Under the pieces are notes generated by a model, which was not told the DNA's origin, did not search any database, and saw only the letters and a list, made by a program, of their open reading frames with translations. A program made the translations under genes and the position numbers. From M30B19 sp041741535 (GTDB lineage: Bacteria > Planctomycetota > Planctomycetia > Pirellulales > Pirellulaceae), in the NCBI GenBank assembly GCA_041741535.1, contig JBGSJV010000113.1, positions 47,691 to 111,690 of the forward strand: 64,000 nucleotides of DNA. Direction: 5' to 3'. Of the stretch, positions 16,911-26,700 are shown piece after piece; within the stretch, counting starts at the first letter, position 1; the number at the start of each line of letters is the position of its first letter.

Positions 16911-18752
16911 CTAGTCGCGAAACAAAACCGTTTGTCTGTCGATGAGTTCCGGTTGAAGCTCGGCAGTGGTGTACATTTTCTTAAAAGTCACAACTTCAGG
17001 TGTTTCGTTCGTGAACAACTCTGCGGCATGGCGTGGCGAAATGGATTGGAAGTACAGTGACACCTCAATACGGTATGGAGCCTCGCCGGTGACCGGCACG
17101 TCGTAGAGAACCTGATCGGTTCCCGCTTTGAAATTGAGGTCTCGGTTCGTTCCTGCCGGTTGTGTTGCTGGTCCGTCTGGATGTTCGGCACGCCAGCCCT
17201 GAGGAAGCAAACGATTGTCTTTTAAGAATGTCGAGCCATGTAATAGATAAAAGGTGGGTCGACCTTCGGTGTTCCCCATCACGGTTTCGTAGACTTGGAC
17301 TTGGTCGCCACTTTGGATTTGATCCACGTGGGGTTGGATGGGTCCGCCAGCCAATTCGGACGCCAAAACGTGGCCCGCCGAATCCAACAGTTGACCTTGA
17401 GAGTTGAACCGTCCCGAAGCAAAAACCAATGAATCGTCCGCGGCGTAAACGCTTACTTGTAGCCACGCGCGGCGACTTGGATAAGCGGTTGGAAACTTGT
17501 GTCCGCAGAGATTTTGAATACTGACGGGAATCCGCAGTTTTTGTTCTTGTCGAGTCGTCTCTCCGATCGTGACCCGAGCGGTTTGTTCTCGCAGCATTTT
17601 TTCGATCGCGGTTAAAGACGCCTCAAAAGCGGCCAGCGGAGTCGAAATACCTAACGCGTTCGCATTGTCCCGTAGCAGCCTGGTCATGAATGCATTGCCA
17701 CCGACCAACGTGTGCCGTCCGTACGGTTGACGAGGTTCCAAAAACGGGAAGTCGCGGCCGCCTGGGTTGTGGGCCAGGTTGGTTGCAATGGGTTGCCCGG
17801 CATCATCGGTTGTGGGCATGTGACAACTTTGGCAACTGCGTGCGTTTGAAGCCGGCGACTCTCGCTCGTCGTTGAAGTCCGAATTACGCCACTCCAAATA
17901 GGGTGTCTGTTCATGAAATGCTTGGGCAGTCGGCGTCCCGTCAGGAGTAACGGCTTCGGTGATCACAGTGTGGCAGGTCGCGCAAAGTGCCGATTGCATG
18001 ACATGGGGTCCGTGAGTCGGAGTGTACTCGACATGACGCTGCATCGGCATCGTTACGGGTTGGGCGTGTGGTCCGTAAATCAACGACTCGGTATTGAGTT
18101 TGAATTTTCCAGTGAACGAAGCGTCGGTGCCGAACCCTTCGTCGGTCATTTGGTGACAGACGGTGCAGGAGACTCCGTCCAAGCCCAGTTCAGCGCGCGG
18201 TGCATCGGCTTGCAAGAACGCCAAAACTTGCCCTGGTGGACTGGTTTCGACCGGGGTTGCCATCGGAGCATGGCAGCGCGTGCAAACTTCCTCGATGTGG
18301 GACTTCTGAGTTGGCGTCGCTGCGACTTCGGCGGACAAGACGGCTCGCCAATAAGGATCCCGTGCGGATTGGGCCATCATTGAAGATTGCCACAAATCGT
18401 ACGGGGCAACGGTTTGACCTGCCGTATCGCGCATGGCCTTGGCGGACGTCGAGTCGGCATGGCACAAAGCGCAACGTTGCCCCACTTCAAAGTGGGGCGC
18501 TTTCGCGTCGGGCAATTCAGACATTGCGGGGTTGGTTGACGCGCCGACGGTCTCGTTGGGACCCGTTGGGGCAGCGGCCGATTGCGTTTTGGCTATTGAA
18601 TCGTCCGCGGCAGAACCCCGGACGTTCGGGTCGGCCCAAAAGAAGAACCACACGAGCGTCACACCCAGCAAGCTGAGGCTGGCTACCAGCAAAATTCGTT
18701 CGCCGAGTTGACTCGATCGTCGGGAATGTTGGTGGTTCATGTTCTTGGCCAA
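16911..18752 (-). CDS. Membrane-anchored pentaheme cytochrome c
   Basis: A 613-residue protein with an N-terminal membrane anchor (about residues 18-40, ERILLVASLSLLGVTLVWFF) and five CXXCH sites: CALCH, CTRCH, CTVCH, CATCH and CQSCH, spread over about residues 90-330. The C-terminal 280 residues form a beta-rich domain with QNLCGHKFPTAYPSRRAW, seen in multihaem proteins of the cytochrome c554 type. It probably carries electrons in the periplasm; the partner is unknown. A TTG start at 18752 lies one base after the stop of the upstream gene with AAGGA six bases before it, so the pair is coupled; ATG 18740 is the alternative. Confidence 0.87.
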   Translation of the reverse strand: MAKNMNHQHSRRSSQLGERILLVASLSLLGVTLVWFFFWADPNVRGSAADDSIAKTQSAAAPTGPNETVGASTNPAMSELPDAKAPHFEVGQRCALCHADSTSAKAMRDTAGQTVAPYDLWQSSMMAQSARDPYWRAVLSAEVAATPTQKSHIEEVCTRCHAPMATPVETSPPGQVLAFLQADAPRAELGLDGVSCTVCHQMTDEGFGTDASFTGKFKLNTESLIYGPHAQPVTMPMQRHVEYTPTHGPHVMQSALCATCHTVITEAVTPDGTPTAQAFHEQTPYLEWRNSDFNDERESPASNARSCQSCHMPTTDDAGQPIATNLAHNPGGRDFPFLEPRQPYGRHTLVGGNAFMTRLLRDNANALGISTPLAAFEASLTAIEKMLREQTARVTIGETTRQEQKLRIPVSIQNLCGHKFPTAYPSRRAWLQVSVYAADDSLVFASGRFNSQGQLLDSAGHVLASELAGGPIQPHVDQIQSGDQVQVYETVMGNTEGRPTFYLLHGSTFLKDNRLLPQGWRAEHPDGPATQPAGTNRDLNFKAGTDQVLYDVPVTGEAPYRIEVSLYFQSISPRHAAELFTNETPEVVTFKKMYTTAELQPELIDRQTVLFRD

Positions 18753-18753
18753 G

Positions 18754-19485
18754 TTAGTTCCTTTCCGAAATCTCTTTCGTACTGGTTAATCGTAGTCGTC
18801 CCCAAGGATTGTGCATGGGAGAGTGCTTGGGGATCTTGTTGTCTTGAACGGCCGTGACCATAAAACGTGGGCCGTTGTGGTCAGCGATGATGTGGCCTTC
18901 ACCAATGAGCTTTTCGCGGCTACTAATGTATTGAATCATTTCGATGATCACGGAGCCGTCCTCGCCAATATCTTGCGGTCGCATTTGCAGGTCAGGCAGG
19001 CCTAGGACATGTAGCCCAACGGTGTAAGTTTCCGTACGACTGTTGACGATATTGACAAAGGCAAAACTCAGGGCATCCGCATTTGTATTTTCTGCCATGT
19101 CGCGCCAGGCCGTGGCACCAAACGCGATTCCGCTATTATCGATAAAAACTCCGGCCCCGCCGGCCTGCAAGATGGCCACCGCAGCTCGCATCATGGCGGC
19201 TGCATCTTCTTCCGAGCCACCAGGTCCGGTCAGACAGACTTGAACGGTGTAGTTCTCAATCGTGTCTTTCTCCGCGTCCGTCGGCGCACGTCGACAAGAA
19301 TTGGCAAAGACGGAAACAAATTGGTCGTCTGGCTCGCGGAAGTTAACCTCGACTTCGGTGCCATCGGCTAGGATCAACAGGTCTGGCTTGAGGTCGCAGT
19401 CTGCGGGAATCGCTTCGAACAATTCTAACGGATCAGCCCAATTGCCAGGAATTCTCAGTGTGACAAGTATCTCAGGTTCGGTCAT
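18754..19485 (-). CDS. DUF4261-like protein
   Basis: A 243-residue soluble protein that resembles the DUF4261 family. ATG 19485 (MTEPEIL) is chosen over a longer frame because the extension is not protein-like and overlaps a repeat. Visible features are a strand-rich N-terminus (ILVTLRIPGNW), a Gly-rich helix region (AVAILQAGGAGVFIDNSG) and conserved-looking SFAFVNIVNSRTETYTVG. It ends one base before the pentaheme cytochrome start, so they are one transcription unit. Function unknown. Confidence 0.72.
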   Translation of the reverse strand: MTEPEILVTLRIPGNWADPLELFEAIPADCDLKPDLLILADGTEVEVNFREPDDQFVSVFANSCRRAPTDAEKDTIENYTVQVCLTGPGGSEEDAAAMMRAAVAILQAGGAGVFIDNSGIAFGATAWRDMAENTNADALSFAFVNIVNSRTETYTVGLHVLGLPDLQMRPQDIGEDGSVIIEMIQYISSREKLIGEGHIIADHNGPRFMVTAVQDNKIPKHSPMHNPWGRLRLTSTKEISERN

Positions 19486-19606
19486 GGTGTGGTCCCCAGA
19501 AAGTGGTGTTGGATTTACTCCCGATTCTACCGGAGTCAAGCTAACTGAGAAATGGTGTGTTTTTCCCGTCACCAAAACGTGATTTCGCCACACTTATGGA
19601 AAATGG

Positions 19607-19710
19607 TAGGCTTTGTCCCCAAAGAGGTCTGACCCTTTGGAGGGCATGCAAAAATTTCGGACAACCAGGCATGACCGGAGAGGGTCAGACCCCTTTGGGG
19701 ACAAAGCCTA
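19607..19710. repeat. 30-bp inverted repeat (large hairpin element)
   Basis: The left arm (19607-19636) begins TAGGCTTTGTCCCC, and the right arm (19681-19710) ends GGGGACAAAGCCTA. The arms are complementary over 30 bases with one mismatch, around a 44-base loop. It lies between the divergent DUF4261 and sigma-factor genes, ending 43 bases before the sigma ATG. A degenerate relative is at about 33719-33770. It is probably a mobile or REP-like element, possibly also a transcriptional regulator. Confidence 0.85.
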
Positions 19711-19753
19711 GTTCGATTTGGGGTAAACTTGGAACCGGAAAGGACGTTTGGTC

Positions 19754-21523
19754 ATGGACTCATTAGCCGAATCGATTCGCAAAGAAGATGTTGGACTATG
19801 GCGTCGCGTATTGGCGGACGACCCTGCGGCCTTTGAGGAAGTGGTTGCCAAGTATCAGAGTCTGGTGGCCGCGGTGGCTTACAGCGTGACCGGGAATTTT
19901 TCGCTGAGCGAAGAGGTTACCCAAGAGGCGTTTTGGCAGGCCTGGCGGCAGCGTTTTCAACTGCGGGAACAAGAACGCCTGGCAGCGTGGCTGTGCGGGA
20001 TCGCACGCAACTTGGCGAATCAAGCTTCGAAGAAAGAACGGAGGCACAAGTCCGCCGAGCTTGATGATTTGGATGGGGGAGCAGTTGATCCAGCTCAGGA
20101 TTCGATCTCCGCCGAGGAACGCGAAATTGTGTGGTCGACGTTGGAGGAGATTCCGGAAGCCAATCGCGAAGCCCTCGTGTTGTTCTATCGCGAGGGCCAA
20201 TCGATGGCCGACGTCGCCGCGGCCCTGGGGGTCTCGATCGATGTGGCGAAACAGCGTGTTCACCGAGGCCGCGAGTTGTTGCGGGCGACGCTGGCGAATC
20301 GAGTCGAAGATGTGTTGGTGCGCAGTCGGCCCGGTCGCGTCTTGACAGCGCGAGTCATGGTTGGCTTGGCAGCGCTCACGACGTCGTTGAAAGCTACGGC
20401 TTCCGCCAGTGCGGCAACGGTAGGCACCATCACCATGGCGGAAGTCGCCAAGTCGGCCACCGTGAGTACCGCTGGCGGGTTGGCGGCCACCGCGGTGAAG
20501 TCCGCCGTGTTTACGGGTGCTTCGACGGGACTGATTGGTGGACTAATCGGAGCTGCGGGAGGGTTGGGCGGCGCGTTCCTGGGTTGTTGGCTCCCTTCGC
20601 AGATGGCCGAAACCGTGGCCGAAAGAGATCTCTTGGCAAAACATGGTCGCCACACGTTTGTGGCGGCTCTAGTCTTTACAGTCGCGTTGCTCTTGATCAC
20701 TCCCTTGTTGCTAATTCCCGGCGGAACGCTTGGGTATTTCGTGACGTTTGCCGTGATCATGTTCGCGTTTTTAATAGCCGTTATTAGGCAGGGGATCAAG
20801 GCTCAAGCGGAACTCAAACAATTGCAAGATCATTTGCCGATCGATGCCGAGCTCAATCCATCGCCGCTGCGCAGAAAGATGGGTTGGAACAAGACGGTCT
20901 ACCGCGGTCGATGTTACACCAGCCACTGGAAACTATTCGGCGTGCCGTTGTTGGATATTCAGTTCAACGATGCTTTCGCAAATGGAAAAAATTCGCCAGC
21001 AAATGGACGACACGCTTTTGGCTGGATTGCCGTGGGTGATCGAGCGACGGGGTTGTTGTTCGCTGCCGGTGGCATGGCCAAGGGCCTGATTGCGATTGGC
21101 GGTTTGGCGATGGGCGGTGTGGCGTTCGGCGGCTGTGCCGTCGGTGGCTTGGCGATTGGCGGTGGCGCGTTGGGTTGGTTGGCATTCGGCGGCGGAGCAA
21201 TCGGCTACGAAGCGGTGGGAGGTTTGGCAATTGCTTGGTACAGTGCATCCGGCGGTGCCGCCGTGGCCTACCACTTGGCAGTCGGTGGCGGGGCCTTGGC
21301 CAATGATTTTGCTGTCGGCGGTGGCGCCTGGGCTGCCGAAGTCAACACAGAAGCCGCTAAGGAACTGGCGCAATCCGAATCGAAGATCTGGATGCTGGAT
21401 TGGTTGACGAAGAATCAACTAGCGTTTATTGCGATCACGTTAGTCGTATCGATTTTGCCAACGTTCTTGTTGCGATACGCCTATCGGATGGAGGGTCGGG
21501 AGAATTCGAATGAAGCGAAGTAA
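19754..21523 (+). CDS. ECF-type sigma factor fused to a membrane and Gly-rich repeat domain
   Basis: A 589-residue protein. Residues about 10-190 form a sigma70-family ECF factor: region 2 (DPAAFEEVVAKYQSLV ... VTQEAFWQAWR) and region 4 (VLFYREGQSMADVAAALG, VAKQRVHRGRELLR). After an Ala-rich linker come hydrophobic segments (about 245-275 and 300-345). Then follows a run of about 110 residues with repeated AxGG / GGxA units (about 430-540), then a final TM helix near 555-578. Membrane tethering would hold the sigma factor away from RNA polymerase until released. ATG 19754 with AAAGGA about 10 bases upstream is preferred to TTG 19748. Related fused sigma factors are known in planctomycetes; the Gly-rich part is unrecognised. 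Confidence 0.85.
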   Translation: MDSLAESIRKEDVGLWRRVLADDPAAFEEVVAKYQSLVAAVAYSVTGNFSLSEEVTQEAFWQAWRQRFQLREQERLAAWLCGIARNLANQASKKERRHKSAELDDLDGGAVDPAQDSISAEEREIVWSTLEEIPEANREALVLFYREGQSMADVAAALGVSIDVAKQRVHRGRELLRATLANRVEDVLVRSRPGRVLTARVMVGLAALTTSLKATASASAATVGTITMAEVAKSATVSTAGGLAATAVKSAVFTGASTGLIGGLIGAAGGLGGAFLGCWLPSQMAETVAERDLLAKHGRHTFVAALVFTVALLLITPLLLIPGGTLGYFVTFAVIMFAFLIAVIRQGIKAQAELKQLQDHLPIDAELNPSPLRRKMGWNKTVYRGRCYTSHWKLFGVPLLDIQFNDAFANGKNSPANGRHAFGWIAVGDRATGLLFAAGGMAKGLIAIGGLAMGGVAFGGCAVGGLAIGGGALGWLAFGGGAIGYEAVGGLAIAWYSASGGAAVAYHLAVGGGALANDFAVGGGAWAAEVNTEAAKELAQSESKIWMLDWLTKNQLAFIAITLVVSILPTFLLRYAYRMEGRENSNEAK

Positions 21524-21709
21524 TAAATGCTGTGTCAAGAGTCGTCTATCGTCGAGGAATGGATGGGGTGAATGTTGATAAATATGAAACACAAAGTTTG
21601 AAGTTTCACAAATCCAACTCTTCAATTCGCGGCTTCATACCTTTGCCAATCACTTTTCTCAATACGTTAAGGCCGATACCTTGATCGGGAACCTACTTCA
21701 AAAATGATG

Positions 21710-22465
21710 TTATTTTGCCTTCCTTGTTTGGGCGGCTGCCGTAATGGCTTGGGACATTTGTTCGGCGATCAGACGGTTGCCGGCGTCGCTCATGTGGACG
21801 CCATCGTACGTGAGAATTCCGTGAGGTTTCTTATCCGGATTGTTGGTCCGCAAGTGCTCGACAAACGCTTCTCGCAAATCACATAGCGTCGCGGATTGGT
21901 TTTGGGCGACTTGGCGGCAAATTTTCGCGTATGCCTCTAGTTTCTGTTGGTCGGCGGAATCGGGATCAATGTTTTCGCCGTTGACAGCGGGAGTTGCCAA
22001 GACCACCGTGGCATCGGTTTTCTGAGCGGCTTTGATCATGTCTGCGAGTCCCCTTTCGAAATCTTCGGGGGACGTCCCTGGCGAGTGCACCAGGTCGTTG
22101 ATGCCTAAGAAGAGGACCACGATCGTCGGCTGATCTTCAGTTAGGATTTCAGCATAGGGTTTGATTTCGCCCCAAGGAGTTTTGCCGGTACTCATGTCGG
22201 GGACTCGTCCGCCGTTGAGGCCATGCCGAGTGACTTGGACTTTTAGTCCAGCTTGCTTTTCTTGCAGGGCTTGCGCGATGAGTTCCGCAAATCCACCTTG
22301 CATGGTGATTGAATCACCGACAAAGGCGATTCGTTCGTGCTTCTTTAAAGGAGAATCGGCACCGACTAGCACATCCAAGTTGGCGGGTTTGGAGACTTCC
22401 TCTTGCGCCATCACGGAGGACAGAAGTGACAGCACGATCACAATTCCCACAAAATGCTGCAACAC
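21710..22465 (-). CDS. Secreted SGNH/GDSL hydrolase
   Basis: A 251-residue exported esterase or lipase with a signal peptide ending MAQ (about residue 20). It has the SGNH blocks: FVGDSITMQGG (block I, Ser), GGRVPDM (block II, Gly), LFLGINDL (block III, Asn) and DGVHMSDAG (block V, Asp and His). It probably removes acyl groups from a carbohydrate. Both TTG 22468 and GTG 22465 are possible; GGGAG seven bases before GTG favours the latter. It stands alone between two sigma-factor genes. Confidence 0.9.
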   Translation of the reverse strand: MLQHFVGIVIVLSLLSSVMAQEEVSKPANLDVLVGADSPLKKHERIAFVGDSITMQGGFAELIAQALQEKQAGLKVQVTRHGLNGGRVPDMSTGKTPWGEIKPYAEILTEDQPTIVVLFLGINDLVHSPGTSPEDFERGLADMIKAAQKTDATVVLATPAVNGENIDPDSADQQKLEAYAKICRQVAQNQSATLCDLREAFVEHLRTNNPDKKPHGILTYDGVHMSDAGNRLIAEQMSQAITAAAQTRKAK

Positions 22466-22739
22466 CAAAATTCTCCCGCACGAAAAAAATAATCCATCGG
22501 CCTCGCCCTGGCTCGAATTATACGAGAAGTACTGTCACGCGTCAGCCGTGTCGATCCAAAGCACGCAGGGTCGACCATCACGGGAAAAACCTTTGTTAGC
22601 CAGACCATATTCGTTCACGCCCAAACGCGGGCCGACGCAATTTTGGCGGTTGGAACAGTTCTTTTTCGCCAAGTTGGAATTCGCCAAATTTGCTCTGGCC
22701 ACGCGGTTAACGAATTCTCCCTACTTTGAGCGTGAACGG

Positions 22740-23390
22740 TTACACAAACAGTGATGTCTGGCAGCCCGGAAAGGAACGCAGGATGTCACCCAAACGGTCC
22801 ATGGCTCGTAGAAAGCGTTTGCTGGCGGCCGAAGTTTCGATGTTGAGCGACTGGGCCACTTCCACGTTCGTCAGGTTCTCGTAGATTCGCAGCAAGATGA
22901 TTTCGTGATCGATGGGTTCCAGACAGGCCAAGGCACTCGCCAATTGATCGTGTTGTTCGGAGCGGATGGCTCGGCCGGAGATCGACGTATCGTTGCTCAA
23001 CAAGACTTGAGCCAACGACCAGGCGCTTTCGTTTGGGTTGGGAACGCACACCCGATCTCTTTCCAGCCGCGCGTCCCGTTTTTCGGTGTTCAGATGCAGG
23101 CGATGGGTCGCGACGATTCTTTCCAGGACGATGGTCCGCATCCAAATGAACAGCGGAACTTGGCGGTCGTCGTTGTATTGAGGCAGTTTTTTGATGACAT
23201 CGATGAACGCGTCCTGCAACACGTCGGCGGAGTCGATTCGCCCTGCGAGGCGTTGATCCAGGCGTAGGGCGATCATTTTGGAAAAGCGATCGCCATAGGC
23301 CTCAAACAGCGCCGAAATGGCAGTGTTGGAGTCATTCGCCGCGATGGCGGACCGGACGTTTTCGACGAGGAGTTGTTCGTTATCCGGCAT
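22740..23390 (-). CDS. RNA polymerase sigma factor, ECF subfamily
   Basis: A 216-residue protein. Region 2 is visible in RIDSADVLQDAFIDVIKKL with FIWMRTIVLERIVATHR. Region 4 is visible in CLEPIDHEIILLRIYENLTNVEVAQSLNIETSAASKRFLRAM. It is typical of planctomycete ECF factors. ATG 23390. It diverges from the giant PEP-CTERM gene, sharing a 342-base intergenic region, so it may control that gene; this is positional inference. Confidence 0.92.
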   Translation of the reverse strand: MPDNEQLLVENVRSAIAANDSNTAISALFEAYGDRFSKMIALRLDQRLAGRIDSADVLQDAFIDVIKKLPQYNDDRQVPLFIWMRTIVLERIVATHRLHLNTEKRDARLERDRVCVPNPNESAWSLAQVLLSNDTSISGRAIRSEQHDQLASALACLEPIDHEIILLRIYENLTNVEVAQSLNIETSAASKRFLRAMDRLGDILRSFPGCQTSLFV

Positions 23391-23732
23391 GAATCGATCC
23401 TAACCGTCATGATCTTGGCTCGAGGCTCTTTGCCTCCAGACCGGTATTGTCGTCGTTTGCGGTCGATGGAGCAAGCTTGAGTCGTCGATTGTGCAGGAAT
23501 CCTATAGAACAGCTGGCGGTGTGAGTTTTTGCGGCGATTTTAGAGCCCGTTTTCTGGGCGAGTTTCTTTCCATTCGGTTCCAATTTTGAAAACTTTTGCG
23601 ATTTTTCCACAAATGTGGTCCTCGTTGGAAAAAGGATGCAGGGGTCAAGCTTGTGGAAAGCGGCCGAGCATTCGGAGTCAGAAATCCACAAAGACTTTTT
23701 ATCGCCAACCGTGCCCCATAGGAAACGTCACC
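23391..23732. other. 342-base divergent intergenic region
   Basis: Holds the promoters of the sigma factor (minus) and PEP-CTERM gene (plus). The plus side ends in CCCATAGGAAACGTCACC, a ribosome-binding context almost identical to that before 33203. No clear -10/-35 pair or hairpin was found. An in-frame upstream ORF extension to 23586 looks non-coding. Confidence 0.55.
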
Positions 23733-26700
23733 ATGTTCCAGATTTTTAGAACCCAAGCCCATCCGAAGCAGCGTCCTTCCAAAGCCAAAAGTCGATTTTA
23801 TCTTTCGGTCGGTTGTGTGCTTGCGGGACTCACTTCCATCGGTATGCCCACTGGAACGGTAAACGCTCAGACGACCTTTGTTTGGAATAATCTACAGGAC
23901 TATTGGGACGAGTCTGGGGCATGGACTCCGGGAGGGCCTCCCAACGAGAACGATATCGCCTCGTTTCAAAACGTCGCGATCGATACCGTGTTTTGGGATA
24001 ACTTCACCGCAAATCGCCAAGTCGGTAAATTGCAAATCACCGCGGGTAACTACCAGTTTAACAATACCGGGAGTTCCCAATACGAATTGACCATCAACTC
24101 CGATGCGGACGACGCGTTTCAAGTAAGTGGCGCGTCAACGGTGTTTCGACTAGCGGGTTTGCATTTCAATGCGGCGAATGGCGGCGGAAATATTGGTGCG
24201 GGTTCAAGGATGCATTTGGTAGGCAACCATCCGCGCGGCGCCAGGTTATCGCTCAGGCGTCTTCACGTCGACGGTGAACTAAATATTGAATCCGGTGCCC
24301 AAGTATCGTTGAATTCGCAGCTCTCCGGAGGCAGTTTGTCGATTGGAGCGGGTACCGTAAACGTCACTGGTTCAGGATCGAGTTTATCGATTTCTGGAAG
24401 CGGTTTTGGAGAGGGCGGCGAATTATACATTGGGTCTTCGGGCGGCGGAGAATTGGTCGTTGGTGAGGGTGGGCAAGTGACTTCTGGTGACTCCGTCGTC
24501 GGAATCGCTCAAATCTTAAATAACAATGATTCTGGTTCCGCAACGATCACTGGCGCGGGTTCGAAATGGACAACTCGTGACCTTACCGTGGGTTACATTA
24601 CCGGCCATGGTACGTTGAGTGTAATGGCTGGCGGCGAAGTAGTTTCTGAAAATGGATTTCTCGGTTACAACGCTAACGGTAATGCCACCGTTCAAGACGC
24701 AGGCTCGAAATGGACAATTTCTAACGATCTATACTTTGGACTTCAGGGTGGCACAGGAACGCTTCAGGTCGAAAACGGTGGAGAAGTCTCCAACGTCGAC
24801 GCTTACCTTGGATCATCAGCAGGCGCGGGGACGGCGATTGTGACTGGCCCGGGTTCGAAGTGGACAAATACCGGCAACCTTGAGATTGATAGTGGGTCGC
24901 TGAATGTCGAGGCGGGTGGCGAGGCCTCCGCCGCGAATGCTATTGTCAGCGCCCCAACTGGCGGTTCAAGTTCGGTCAATGTAGCTGGGCCGGGCTCGAA
25001 ATTGAACCTGCAAGGGTTGATGATTCTTGGGGGCGATGGTGCCACTTCGTTAAATGTTCAGTCCGGCGGCGAGGTATCCACTTTAATAGGGTCATCGATC
25101 GGATTCGGCACTGGGCCAAGCCTGGCCACAGTGACGGGGATTGGCTCGAAATGGAGTACTGGGGAGCTTGGCATTGTTTCGGGAAGTCTAAAGGTCGAGG
25201 CGGGCGGCGAAGTTTACAGTACGGACGCGACCATTGCGGCATTTAATAGCACTGAAGCTACTGTGACCGTCACTGGAGCGGGCTCGAAATGGACGACTTC
25301 TGGTGAATTGGTGGTTGCCAGTGAAGGCATTGCGAACATGTTTGTCGTGAATGGTGCCCAGGTTTCAAGCATGACCGGAGTCATTGGAGCCGAAGTAGGT
25401 TCCAACCACCCTGGCACAGGAACGGTAAGAGTGATCGGGGCAGGTTCCAGTTGGACGAATTCTAATAGCCTGACGATTGGCAATCTTGGCATTGGTACGC
25501 TGAGTATCGAAAACGGGGGCGAAACTTCAAATACAAGTGGTTTCATTGGTCAGCAATCTGGTAGCACGGGAACGGTCACCGTTACCGGCTTTAACTCGAA
25601 GTGGACCAACTCGGCAACGCTCCTGGTTGGCGGTGAGGGCACGGGGACACTGAACGTCGAGAATCGGGGGCAAGTCTCCAGCGATTTGGGATTTATCGCC
25701 GCTCAAGCCGGAAGTAGCGGCACCGTGACGGTTATGGGAATTGATTCGAAGTGGACAAATGCCGACGATCTATTTATCGGATTTGAGGGGACAGGGATGC
25801 TGAATGTGAACAATGGCGGATTGGTCTCGGTTGGTGGAGACACATCGATCAACGCCGGCAGCCAAGTCAATCTCAACGGCGGCCGGTTGGAGTTCGGGAC
25901 AACGGATCAGACCAGCTTCAAACGCATCAACGCGGTCAGTGGTTCGCTGGCGGGTACCCTCAACGTATCTGGCCTGCATGCCGCATCGTCGTTTACTGCG
26001 CTCACCAGTGCGGCTGATTCCAGCGAAGTGATTGTCGTGAATTCAGGGCGATTGTTTGGCGACGGTTTGTTGGGGGCCAGCATCGTCAATCTGTCGAATG
26101 GTGAAATCCGCGTCTCGTCCAACCAGTTCATGGCTTTTGAAGGAGCTGGCAACATCAATGCAGGTGAAATCAACAATACCGGCGGACGGATCGAGTTCAA
26201 TCAGGGTTTGCAGAACGATGCCAGTGGTTTCATCTCCGGCCGTGGCGAGTTCGCTGCTAACGACGGCGGCTGGGTCAATGATGGCGTGATGGCATTCAGC
26301 GGCGGGTTGGCGGACGTCTACGGTGATGTTGCCAACGGACCGGCCGGAACGATTGCCATCGCTGGGAACAGCACGACCACTTTCTACGATGATGTGACGA
26401 TGTCGGCCGGGAACATGAACGTGCGTATCAGCCAAAACGGCAGTGCTGTATTCTTCGGATCCTACAATGGCGGTAGCGTGGGTACCGGCACCGTCCACAC
26501 GTTCGGCGATCTACGTCCAGGCAACAGTCCCGGAGCGGTCAGCTTTGGCGGGGACCTCATCATGGGAGATGGAACGTTCACTCAGATTGAATTGGGTGGC
26601 TTGAACAGCGGGATGTTTGATCAATTGTTCGTCGCCGGAGATTTATTTCTGGACGGAACGTTGGATGTTCAACTGATCGATGGGTTTAACTTGGGCTACA

